Positions 18,354 through 27,382 of a stretch of DNA of 45,640 bases are shown one piece after another (the stretch's first letter is position 1; every line of letters begins with the position of its first letter). Position numbers and translations under genes: made by a program. The notes under the pieces are model-generated. The model did no database searches. It saw nothing but the letters and a program-made list of their open reading frames with translations, and was not told the DNA's origin. The stretch comes from Candidatus Peribacteria bacterium (GTDB taxonomy: Bacteria > Patescibacteriota > Gracilibacteria > Peribacterales > Peribacteraceae). Location of the stretch: NCBI GenBank assembly GCA_943357915.1, contig CALRGQ010000005.1:1-45640 (forward strand), given 5' to 3'.

Positions 18354-18485
18354 GATCACGCAGACGTTATTCGCTTGCCCGGCGTAGCCCGAAGGCGAAG
18401 TCGGGTCAAAATCGAGCGCGCGACGTTTACCGAAGTAGACGCTCATGGTGTGGATTCGAGAGGTGGATTTGGGAGTACGGGGTGA
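18354..18485 (+). pseudogene. 3' tail of a second, diverged dut copy, interrupted by a 32-nt palindrome
   Basis: Aligns to dut 17658-17757; 14 of 81 nt differ in the last 27 codons but only 2 aa; insert at 18374-18405. Confidence 0.9.
18374..18405. repeat. 32-nt imperfect palindromic element
   Basis: CTTGCCCGGCGTAGCCCGAAGGCGAAGTCGGG, absent at the matching point of intact dut. Confidence 0.85.
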
Positions 18486-18500
18486 CGATTCGCAGCGCTC

Positions 18501-21500
18501 TCAGTGTGCAGCGGGTGTTGTGGCATGATGGGTCTCGCTATCACCGTTGTCCCAGAATTGCCGCACGTTTTCGATATTGAAATTGTCTGCCTCGGGGATA
18601 AACGATTCTTGACTTGAGCGTAGTACTTCTACCAGCTTTGCATGATTTTTAGGAATCGACATCTTTTGTCGAAGCTGGGTCACAAAATCCTGCGGACCGG
18701 CTTCGATAAGCTTGTAGATTTCTTCATCTTTTATTCCTGGGCGTGCTGCTCGTAGTGCTGCCATCGTGTCGGGGTTTTGACGATCAATACCGATATAGAG
18801 GTTAATTGGTATGCCATTGACTTGGGTAATGTCTAATTCTTGACAGAGTTTCATGGTAAAATTATTCATCGCATCGCGATATTCTTTCGTCATCCGGGTG
18901 CTAACAACAGGGCTCTTGTCATTGATCTGTTCCCAGCTCAGGAAAGGTCTTGCGCTTGCTGCTGCACCAATTGAGTTACGCGTGATGAGGTTATCCCACA
19001 TGCTGTAGGCACCTAGCGTTGAGGCCAATTTGGTGACGTCACGGTCAGTGATGGGCGGATGGCCGATGGTTGCTTTCATCCCAAAGTACTTGAGGAAGGA
19101 GTTGTAACCGACATATCCGTTCTGCATACTTTGGGCGGAGACTTTGGCTTGGCTTCCGGAGGTAAAGTTGACGAGTTGGTTCACACCAGAAAAGTCCATT
19201 TGTGTGAGTAGCAGTGGAATGTCTTCATGATCGATATTTTCTCCTCGTTTCAAGGCCTTACCGACACGTTCGGAGACGTTTTTATCAAAGGCTACTTCCT
19301 CCATGAGGAATTTTGTCATGCGGGCACCCGGCTTGAACGGGTCAACACCAACGCCCTGTTCCGTGATTTTGATTGAGATTTTCTTGATTTCATGTTTGCT
19401 ACAGTTCTGGCCGGTCGAGAAGTAATCAATGAATGGAAAGCCGTTCAGAATGCCGAAAGCTTCCCCTGAAAATGCACGTAAGCGGTCGACAGACAGCAAG
19501 CCTTCATCGACGCCTTTGACGAGATAGAAGAACTTTTCTTCCATCGACATTTTTCCATTGCGCATGGCGTAATAAATAATGCCTTCGTACAAGTGAGGGT
19601 TCACCTCTTCTTCTTTGGCAAGTTTTTCGCCATTTTTCGCTCGTGTGAAATTGTACAAAAGTCTGCGGAGTTCGGTACGCAGATGGTTTGTGGCTGCTAG
19701 TTCTTCCACATAGGTGTCGAGATGTTTGCGGCCACTATCGATGGCGCCGTCATTTTCGGCTTTCCAGTGCTCGAAAATGTCTTTATCACGCCAGATGTCA
19801 GCCGCCATCTTCTGGAGCCACTGGTTCCGAAGATCAGAATTCCGCAAGCATGCGGTACGTGGCATTTGGTAACCGGAAAAGTATTCCAACTTGTCCCACA
19901 GGTGTTGGTCATCCCAGTCCAAACGACCTTTCTTCGTGACGAGATTGATAATGGCTTTTAGCTGCTCAATGGTTTTCACGCGTGGTACCATTTCGTGCAT
20001 GAGGTCGTGTGGGTCGATTTTTTCCAGACCTTTTTCCCACACGCTGACTTCTGCCTCTTCTGACTCTCGGTCACGGCGTTCAAATTCATGTTTGAGGCGG
20101 CCAAGGTACGGTATGTCATCACTAATCATTTCCGTGATTCCTTTTCCGAGCCGATTTCTGGCAGCTTCACCTCTGCGCTTCCACATACGCTGAATATCTT
20201 CGCCTGCATCTTTAAACATTGTCATAACATCGCCGATACTCACCCAGTTGACGTCTTCGGTGATGACTCTCCAGATCGACCGTGTACCTGTTTTCGTTTC
20301 ATGAGTCAGGTCTGACTTTGCGAGATCAACCACCAGCATCACATCTTTCTTGATAGAGTCCAGAACGGTGTTCGCTGCCTTCAGATATTTCAAAAATCGC
20401 TCTCGATCCGCGAGGTAATGACCGCTTTTGAAGTCGTCGCGCGCTTTTTTTACAAGCGCTTTGACATCAAGGTACTCATACACATCACGAAGCAGATCGG
20501 TATATTCTGGATACGCCACGAGAAAAGCATCAGTATTCAAAATCTTATTCTCAGCGTTTCCAAGGAGGTTCTCTTCGTAGACTTTTTCCGGCTCAATATT
20601 TACAACTTCCGCATTCGGATCTTCGGCACCATCTTGCAACGCCTGCGCAAGTGGATTTGCATTTAAATTTGAGCCACCGGTCAGGTGCACTAGTTTGTTT
20701 TGCTCTTTCAACTTCGTTGGTGAACAGAGGCTAAAGAGCTCACGTTCCTGTCGGCTCGGTCTTTCGGGTCCAATGTTTTCTTTCCACAGACTGTAACGAT
20801 TGACGAGTTCGTCCATCATCTTCCAATTCTCTTCCGCGGTGGGAGATGCCGGATTGCCAACCTCGATGCCCCACACGGGCGCTTGACGAACGAGCAGAGA
20901 CTCGAATGTTTCACCAGAGGCTGTGGTTTCGTACTTGAGCTTCTCATGCAAGCTGAGCATGATGTTTGGAAATACGCCTGACCTGCGGAATGTATCGATG
21001 ATGGCATGTCCCATTTCGTGCTCGAGGACTTCTGCTGTACTTCGCTTTTCACTGTGTATACGTTGAGTGTTCAGATACATCCTCCCGTTTTCGTAACTGT
21101 AAAACCCAAGCGAGTCACTACCGGTCGTTTCGTTGTACTCTTTCCGGTTGAGCGGAATAATGATATCGGGATCTTTGGTGGCGATGAGTGTGAGCATCTG
21201 CTGGCAGCGCTTCAGACGTTCCATTTTTTGTTGGGCTTTTCCAGCTTCAATCCGAGCCCGTCTCAGCATGGCTCGTGTAGCGTCTGGAGCTCGCATACTC
21301 TCGACTATTTTGAGATCGGCCAGAATATCTTTCCCCACATCCGTGATCTCTGCTCCGATATTCAAATACCGAGCGATGGGATGGTCAATTGTTGAAAGCA
21401 AACCATCCATGACTGATTCGATATTGTCGCGGGTCGTATCAATGATCGTAGAAACCTCATCTTCCGGTACGGTGCGATCCAAATTTTGTAGTTCTTCCTC

Positions 21501-22961
21501 TGTGAACATCCGAGGATTCTCTTCGATGCGCCGAATCGTTTCGCTGATGTTACGCATCATCTCGGTATCGGCTTGACGTATATCAATCAGCTCACGAGGT
21601 GTGGCTGTGTGCCCGCTCATGAATGGCTGAAAATATCGCATGAATTCTCCTAACTGCTTGGCCGCGAAGGGGTTAATATCGCCAATCTTTTTTCGGTCCA
21701 TCCTGCTGAGACGAGCTCCGATGTCATTGGCCCAGCGGATGGCGGCACTCTCTTTACGCTCTAAGGCTTCTATGAGATTCGGTCGGTTATTGCCTGGTGC
21801 ATCGTCCAGTTCGGTGCTGATGCGTTCCAACGTCTCTAGGGCTTTTTTGGCTCCGATAAGACCATTTTTATGGTAGATACCATCACGAACGTCGCCTTCA
21901 ATGCTGCGTCGGATTTTTTTGAGAGACACGACAGTATCGACCAAGACAGTCTCCACGCCCTCCACGGACACGTCATGACTTGTCAGAGTTTCTCCGTTGG
22001 ATTCCGTGGCTAGTCGTATATTGAGCGTATCGACACGTCTCAAAAGTTTTCCAGCGTTCGCATTGATCTTTGTATCCAGATACTTGAGTAAGATTTCGGT
22101 GTTGTCTTGCACCTGCGTGAAAAATTCAGTTTTTCTTTTCTGCCTGACTTCTTCCGTGCCCGTGATGATGTCGCTGGTTGGCTGGCCGAAAGATTTCTTG
22201 ATACTGATAGCACGAGCAACATCCCGCACTACTTCAAAGATTTGTTGCCGATACTCTGTCGTATATGGTCGTAAGTTGCCTTTCGTGTCTGTTAGTGGCA
22301 CGCCTATTTTTTCAATGATGTTTGCAGGCGTGATACCGCCGATGTTTTTTGCGTCCGGACTCTGTAGTTCTAGGTCGTACTGCGCCATGTCATAGATCGT
22401 CTTTTCCAGCGTGAGAGGATCTTTCGTATTCTTGATCAGTATTTTCATGTGTTTCTCAGTTCTGAGCATGAGCTCCTTATGTCTTTCAAACTCTGCGTTC
22501 GTAGCTGCAATAATTCGGATGATCTGCTGTTCATCACTACCTTCCAGCACGCGTTCCACCAATAATTCGCGCTTCTCTGGTCCTTCTGCCAAAAGCTGAT
22601 CGATCGGATCGGGATCGAATTCGTTCTTTTTCGTGTAGCCAAGGTCTTTCAGGACAGAGTCAACTTGTTCACTCACTGCTCCACTAGTGAGCAAGAGTTC
22701 CAGCATGTTCGGGCGATATTTGATCTCTTGATGCAGAATCATGTCGGGTGCAATCTCTGCAATATCTGCAGCAGTACGGGTACGAAGTTTATCCACGATG
22801 CCCGGCTCTGGATTTTCAGCGAGAGGATCTGACCTCTCAGGTGCTTGTTCAGACCCATCTGGGTTTAGTTCGTCTGGATCTTTCGCCACGTAAAGAACCC
22901 GCTGCTCCTTTTCAGGAGAGTGGTTGAAGGCAAAGCGCACAATGTGGACTCTGTGCAGCAT
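18501..22961 (-). CDS. Giant uncharacterised protein with HExxH zincin-like motif
   Basis: 1486 aa ORF; 'AEVLEHEMGHAIIDTFRR' (HEMGH at 21006-21020); ATG directly follows the stop of the upstream gene. Confidence 0.85.
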   Translation of the reverse strand: MLHRVHIVRFAFNHSPEKEQRVLYVAKDPDELNPDGSEQAPERSDPLAENPEPGIVDKLRTRTAADIAEIAPDMILHQEIKYRPNMLELLLTSGAVSEQVDSVLKDLGYTKKNEFDPDPIDQLLAEGPEKRELLVERVLEGSDEQQIIRIIAATNAEFERHKELMLRTEKHMKILIKNTKDPLTLEKTIYDMAQYDLELQSPDAKNIGGITPANIIEKIGVPLTDTKGNLRPYTTEYRQQIFEVVRDVARAISIKKSFGQPTSDIITGTEEVRQKRKTEFFTQVQDNTEILLKYLDTKINANAGKLLRRVDTLNIRLATESNGETLTSHDVSVEGVETVLVDTVVSLKKIRRSIEGDVRDGIYHKNGLIGAKKALETLERISTELDDAPGNNRPNLIEALERKESAAIRWANDIGARLSRMDRKKIGDINPFAAKQLGEFMRYFQPFMSGHTATPRELIDIRQADTEMMRNISETIRRIEENPRMFTEEELQNLDRTVPEDEVSTIIDTTRDNIESVMDGLLSTIDHPIARYLNIGAEITDVGKDILADLKIVESMRAPDATRAMLRRARIEAGKAQQKMERLKRCQQMLTLIATKDPDIIIPLNRKEYNETTGSDSLGFYSYENGRMYLNTQRIHSEKRSTAEVLEHEMGHAIIDTFRRSGVFPNIMLSLHEKLKYETTASGETFESLLVRQAPVWGIEVGNPASPTAEENWKMMDELVNRYSLWKENIGPERPSRQERELFSLCSPTKLKEQNKLVHLTGGSNLNANPLAQALQDGAEDPNAEVVNIEPEKVYEENLLGNAENKILNTDAFLVAYPEYTDLLRDVYEYLDVKALVKKARDDFKSGHYLADRERFLKYLKAANTVLDSIKKDVMLVVDLAKSDLTHETKTGTRSIWRVITEDVNWVSIGDVMTMFKDAGEDIQRMWKRRGEAARNRLGKGITEMISDDIPYLGRLKHEFERRDRESEEAEVSVWEKGLEKIDPHDLMHEMVPRVKTIEQLKAIINLVTKKGRLDWDDQHLWDKLEYFSGYQMPRTACLRNSDLRNQWLQKMAADIWRDKDIFEHWKAENDGAIDSGRKHLDTYVEELAATNHLRTELRRLLYNFTRAKNGEKLAKEEEVNPHLYEGIIYYAMRNGKMSMEEKFFYLVKGVDEGLLSVDRLRAFSGEAFGILNGFPFIDYFSTGQNCSKHEIKKISIKITEQGVGVDPFKPGARMTKFLMEEVAFDKNVSERVGKALKRGENIDHEDIPLLLTQMDFSGVNQLVNFTSGSQAKVSAQSMQNGYVGYNSFLKYFGMKATIGHPPITDRDVTKLASTLGAYSMWDNLITRNSIGAAASARPFLSWEQINDKSPVVSTRMTKEYRDAMNNFTMKLCQELDITQVNGIPINLYIGIDRQNPDTMAALRAARPGIKDEEIYKLIEAGPQDFVTQLRQKMSIPKNHAKLVEVLRSSQESFIPEADNFNIENVRQFWDNGDSETHHATTPAAH

Positions 22962-23435
22962 CTATAGTTTACAGAAACGGATAATGGCGTCAAGTAGTCT
23001 TTCTTTTCGGTGATCAACTTGCGGTAGGAATTTCCCGAGCGTGTCGCGGAGCTGATACGGATCGATATCACCGGTCAGGATCACAATGTCGCTCTTGATT
23101 TGTTTGTTGGGTGCGACGTGTAGTTCGTGATAACCGGTTCCCTCCAGAATCCAAAATTCTTTCAGCTCACCCCAGCCAGTGAGTTTTCCATCAATCTCGA
23201 TGCCAAGTTCTCGGATCCGAATCTGCCGTTGTTTGTGCCCTTGATTACGAAGCACGAAGTACAGAGCTGGGATGACAGCAAAAATAAAGCTCAGTGCCCA
23301 CGCACTGGTTAGGATTCCGTAGCCAATCATCAGGATGCACAAGGTGCCCGCGATGACGTACCACTTTTCGCTGCGGTCATAGTCCGGACGCGCAGCAGCC
23401 TGCCATTCGAGGAGGGTGTTTGTGTTTGTTTCCAT
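22962..23435 (-). CDS. Membrane protein, hypothetical, coupled to the giant ORF
   Basis: METNTNTLLEWQAAARPDYDRSEKWYVIAG... with two TM helices; TAG immediately before the downstream ATG. Confidence 0.75.
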   Translation of the reverse strand: METNTNTLLEWQAAARPDYDRSEKWYVIAGTLCILMIGYGILTSAWALSFIFAVIPALYFVLRNQGHKQRQIRIRELGIEIDGKLTGWGELKEFWILEGTGYHELHVAPNKQIKSDIVILTGDIDPYQLRDTLGKFLPQVDHRKERLLDAIIRFCKL

Positions 23436-23540
23436 AAATCTGAATATTGTACCATAAAACCGGCTTTTTAGCTCTGAGCATATCTTGACCATTCACAAGA
23501 TTATGATGATCAAATTTTGCTTCTGCAGCCCTCTCCGCCT

Positions 23541-23622
23541 GTATTGTCACGGTGAGGAGCTCCTCAGATGAGCCTGCCCTGAGTCGAATCGAAGGGTCTC
23601 GAACCGTTTCACCCCACTGCCG
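23541..23622. repeat. Second copy of the CTGAGGAGC / TCTCGAA dispersed repeat family
   Basis: GTGAGGAGCTCCTCAGATGAGCCTGCCCTGAGTCGAATCGAAGGGTCTCGAACCG; contains perfect GAGGAGCTCCTC. Confidence 0.55.
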
Positions 23623-24268
23623 CCACAAGACCCGACACGTGTCGTACCCCAGCGTTTTTTAGCATTTTTGCACATTCTTCCAATGTCGCTCCCGTGGTGC
23701 TTAGGTCATCGACGAGTACTATCCACTCGGGTATACGAGCTTTTGGCTTGACTGCAAACGCACCAACAAGAGCGACAAGGCGCTCTGGTCTATTTCTGTG
23801 TGCCTGATGACCGGTGCGCCTGGTCCGGAACAGGATTTCGTCCATCGGCCAGCTCAGTGACTGAGAAATACGCTGCGCCAGTTGTTCGGCTTGGTTAAAC
23901 CCGCGTTCATTTCTGCGCACCCAGTGCAGCGGTACAGGGCACAGGACGGGTTCACTGTGGTTCATCAATTCTGGTAACAGAAAACTCCGCGCTGCGTCGG
24001 TCATTCTTTTTGCAAGATCATCAGCGAATGCCGGAACGGATTTGTATTTGTAGGTCAGGATCATTTTCTTGAGTGCATCAGATTCGTCGTAATGTCCGGC
24101 AGCGACGATCGTATCCAGAAAACGGAGTCCGCGTTTCTGTAGTGTCTTTTTGACGAGTAGCAGGGGAGTGAGACGTAGCTGCATGCGTTCGGTTTCCGTC
24201 ACAAAGCTACCTTCCGTTCCGGAGAGTGATTGACGGGGAAACAGGAGATCAAGAAGCAGGTCGAACAT
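23609..24268 (-). CDS. comF: ComF-family phosphoribosyltransferase-like protein
   Basis: 'VLCPVPLHWVRRNERGFNQAEQLAQRIS', 'HQAHRNRPERLVALVGAFAV', 'WIVLVDDLSTTGATLEEC'. Confidence 0.88.
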   Translation of the reverse strand: MFDLLLDLLFPRQSLSGTEGSFVTETERMQLRLTPLLLVKKTLQKRGLRFLDTIVAAGHYDESDALKKMILTYKYKSVPAFADDLAKRMTDAARSFLLPELMNHSEPVLCPVPLHWVRRNERGFNQAEQLAQRISQSLSWPMDEILFRTRRTGHQAHRNRPERLVALVGAFAVKPKARIPEWIVLVDDLSTTGATLEECAKMLKNAGVRHVSGLVAAVG

Positions 24269-24461
24269 GCTATCAGCGTAAGCATCTTCTGTACTGACGT
24301 CTTTCGTATTTTGAACTGAGATCAACTCATCGACGAAATTTGCTCTAACAAATGCGCTGAAGTAGGTTCTAGTTGACAGAAGAACGCAGGGTAGCCGGTT
24401 GATTTTGCACTCTCTTCGCCGTAGGCTTGTGCGGCTTACTTCTTGATTCATTCACATCATC

Positions 24462-24493
24462 GGGCAATTATCCGCCAAGGCGGATGGTTAGAG
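24462..24493 (+). pseudogene. tRNA-Val 5' fragment with palindrome in place of the D-stem
   Basis: GGGCAATTA-[TCCGCCAAGGCGGA]-TGGTTAGAG against intact GGGCAATTA-GCTCAGC-TGGTTAGAG (24501-24525). Confidence 0.7.
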
Positions 24494-24500
24494 TCTGTAA

Positions 24501-24577
24501 GGGCAATTAGCTCAGCTGGTTAGAGCGCCACATTGACATTGTGGAGGTCACAAGTTCGAATCTTGTATTGCCCACCA
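24501..24577 (+). tRNA. tRNA-Val (GAC), CCA encoded
   Basis: GGGCAATTAGCTCAGCTGGTTAGAGC...TTGACAT...AGTTCGAATCTTGTATTGCCCACCA. Confidence 0.95.
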
Positions 24578-24734
24578 TTCGACTCGCTTCAAATCAAAAA
24601 ACTTTAACACTTCAGCATTGCCTACTTCTTTGCAGCCCGACGCAACATGAAGTGGGTGTGGAAAACTTCTTTACTATCCACACCTCTGGTACTTTCAGTC
24701 TGAGCTCTCCTCGGAGCTTTTCCCCCATGGCTCC

Positions 24735-25847
24735 ATGACTTTTCTGATCTCCGCATTCGCTTTTGTTCTACTACTCACGCTCCTGATCATCATTCATGAA
24801 CTGGGGCACTTCACGCTTGCGAAGATTTTCAAAGTAGAAGTGGAAGAATTTGGATTCGGACTACCGCCACATGCGCTCACGCTTTTCAAAAAAGCAGGGA
24901 CAGTTTTCAGTCTGAACTGGATACCGTTTGGAGGATATGTGCGGCTCAAGGGAGAAAACGAGATCAATGTTGAGAAACGTTTTGATAAAGGCAGCTTTGC
25001 CTCAGCGCCGATTTACGCACGTCTCCTGATTCTCTCGGGTGGCGTTATGATGAATTTTATCCTGGCATTCGTTTTGTTGACCATTGGCTTTTCGGTGGGG
25101 CGATGGGTGCCAAATTTCTATACGTCTATTGATGAATTGCAAGCTGCGGCCGCACGAGGGGAGATCTCGCTGGAGACGGGCGTGTACATCACAGACGTAC
25201 TTCCCGGTAGTCCGGCGGCCAAGGCAGGGATTGTCAAAGACAGTGCGATTCAAAGTATTGATGGCGTTATCGTCGATACTCCTGAGGACGTCATTGCATT
25301 CCAGAAAGACAAAACAAAAGTTACGTATGAGCTCATGGAAGGCAAAGACAAGACAGTGCGCAGTGTCGAGGTGCAGCTCACGGATGGGAAATCCGGCGTT
25401 GCCATCTCACCGTTTGCAGCCAAATTGTCCGCGCCTAAGCGTTCCGTTGGTCAGGCTATAAAGCTTGCGGGTAAGGAAACAGTATTCATGACAGAGCAGA
25501 CCGTGAAAGGTATTTTTACTCTTTTTAAGTCACTTGCAACCACGGGCCACGTTCCCGAGGGCATCACGGGCATCGTTGGCATTGCAGTCCTTACGTATAG
25601 TTCTGTGCAAGAGGGTCTGATGACATACTTGCGGCTTGTGGCGCTCTTGAGCCTCAGTCTCGCGATTCTGAACGTCTTGCCGCTACCAGCACTTGATGGT
25701 GGCCGGCTGCTCTTCGTGCTTGTCGAAATGGTGATAAGGCGTCCACTGAACCAACGGTTTGAACTCATGACAAATGCGATTGGTTTCTTCCTACTTATTG
25801 GATTGATTATTCTGATTACATTTAATGATGTGATTCAACTTTTCTAA
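24735..25847 (+). CDS. rseP: Site-2 protease family (M50) RseP-like with PDZ
   Basis: 'LIIIHELGHFTLAKIF', PDZ region 'VLPGSPAAKAGIVKDSAIQSIDG', 'NVLPLPALDGGRLLFV'. Confidence 0.95.
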   Translation: MTFLISAFAFVLLLTLLIIIHELGHFTLAKIFKVEVEEFGFGLPPHALTLFKKAGTVFSLNWIPFGGYVRLKGENEINVEKRFDKGSFASAPIYARLLILSGGVMMNFILAFVLLTIGFSVGRWVPNFYTSIDELQAAAARGEISLETGVYITDVLPGSPAAKAGIVKDSAIQSIDGVIVDTPEDVIAFQKDKTKVTYELMEGKDKTVRSVEVQLTDGKSGVAISPFAAKLSAPKRSVGQAIKLAGKETVFMTEQTVKGIFTLFKSLATTGHVPEGITGIVGIAVLTYSSVQEGLMTYLRLVALLSLSLAILNVLPLPALDGGRLLFVLVEMVIRRPLNQRFELMTNAIGFFLLIGLIILITFNDVIQLF

Positions 25848-27281
25848 ATGACTTCCTCCGTTGATCTCGATCTCTGGCTCAAAATTCTCACGGCACTTGA
25901 GGACAAGTTGCCGCGTGGGCAGTTTATTACGTGGTTCAAAGATACGGCGATTTTGGGTCGTGAAAACAATAACATCATCATCGGTCTGCCACTTCCGATG
26001 TTCTTAAACTGGCATTTGGAACATTACCGGACGATGACCATCGAAGCGCTGAAAGCGATTGATCCGACAATTGATCAGATTGTGTATCAGGTAGATGTGG
26101 GCTTGAAAGATGATGCATCGCGCACGCTGCGGCTTCTTGAGCATTTTCCGGAAAAAAAGAAGGGCCGCAAAGTTGCCGGTCGCGCAGAAATCAAGATTGC
26201 CGAAGGCATCTTCAGCAAAATCCTGAATCCGCGTTACACACTGGAAAACTTCATCGTTGGTTCTGATAATCGTTTGTCGCATGCTGCATGTTGTTCTGTC
26301 GCCGCACAGCCCGGAGGCAAGTACAACCCGCTTTTCATCTACGGCGGCATCGGTCTTGGCAAAACACATCTTCTGCAGGCCACCGGCAATGCCATTCTCC
26401 GCACAATGCCGAATGCCACTATTTTGTATACGACCACCGAGGATTTTACGAATCAGGTGATCGAGGCTATTCAGCACCAAAAGATGGAACAGTTTCGGCG
26501 TAAGTATCGTGACTTGGATGTGTTCATCATTGATGACGTGCAGTTTCTTGCTAACAAAGAGCGCACGCAGGAAGAACTGTTTCACACGCTCAATGCGCTC
26601 ACCGAGGAGCGCAAGCAGGTCATCATCAGTTCGGACCGTTCGCCGAGAGATTTAAGCATTCTCCAGGACCGTTTAGTCTCGCGTTTTGAACGCGGGATGA
26701 TCGCGGATGTTGGCGTGCCAGACTATGAAACGCGCCATGCGATCCTCTCCGAAAAAACCAGAGAGTTTGGTTTGTTACTCGATGACAAAGTTCTTGGTTA
26801 CATCGCAGAACATGCGACGAAAAGCGTTCGTCAGCTGGAAGGAATTCTGATGCAAGCCGTTGCCCAGTATGAACTGGAGCACTGTGTTCCGACCGTCAAA
26901 GGAATTGCGGACATCATGCGCAAACTGTGTGAGCCTTTGAATCCACAGAAAGACGAGGAAATCGGTTTCAAGAGTGCTCCCAAGCAAGCAGTGTCGTTTC
27001 AGGATTTACTGGAAGGTGTCAGTCGTTATTACTCGGTATCAGTAGGGGATATGCTCGGCGCGTCTCGGGTTCGTGAGATTTTGATCCCGCGTCACATTGC
27101 GATGTACATCGGCAAGAAGCACCTCAGGATGAGCTTTGTGCGGCTTGGTGAATCATTCAGTAATCGTGATCACACGACCGTCATGCACGCGGTTGGCAAA
27201 ATAGAAAAGAAGATTTTGGAAGATTCTCAGATGCTCAGAGAGATCCGGACGATAGAAAGAGAGGTAGGATTTACGGCTTGA
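25848..27281 (+). CDS. dnaA: Chromosomal replication initiator DnaA
   Basis: 'NPLFIYGGIGLGKTHLLQATGN', 'DVFIIDDVQFLANKERTQEELFHTLNAL', 'DRLVSRFERGM', 'SNRDHTTVMHAVGKIE'. Confidence 0.97.
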   Translation: MTSSVDLDLWLKILTALEDKLPRGQFITWFKDTAILGRENNNIIIGLPLPMFLNWHLEHYRTMTIEALKAIDPTIDQIVYQVDVGLKDDASRTLRLLEHFPEKKKGRKVAGRAEIKIAEGIFSKILNPRYTLENFIVGSDNRLSHAACCSVAAQPGGKYNPLFIYGGIGLGKTHLLQATGNAILRTMPNATILYTTTEDFTNQVIEAIQHQKMEQFRRKYRDLDVFIIDDVQFLANKERTQEELFHTLNALTEERKQVIISSDRSPRDLSILQDRLVSRFERGMIADVGVPDYETRHAILSEKTREFGLLLDDKVLGYIAEHATKSVRQLEGILMQAVAQYELEHCVPTVKGIADIMRKLCEPLNPQKDEEIGFKSAPKQAVSFQDLLEGVSRYYSVSVGDMLGASRVREILIPRHIAMYIGKKHLRMSFVRLGESFSNRDHTTVMHAVGKIEKKILEDSQMLREIRTIEREVGFTA

Positions 27282-27287
27282 GAGCCG

Positions 27288-27367
27288 AGTGAAAAGTGGA
27301 AAGTGAAAAGTGAAAAATAAACATCGGGAATTATTATTCACTTTTCATTCTTCATTCTGCATTTCTC
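27288..27367. repeat. TGAAAAGTGAA / TTCACTTTTCA intergenic inverted repeat
   Basis: GTGAAAAGTGGAAAGTGAAAAGTGAAAAAT ... TTATTCACTTTTCATTCTTCATTCT. Confidence 0.7.
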
Positions 27368-27382
27368 TGATACTCTTTTCGC

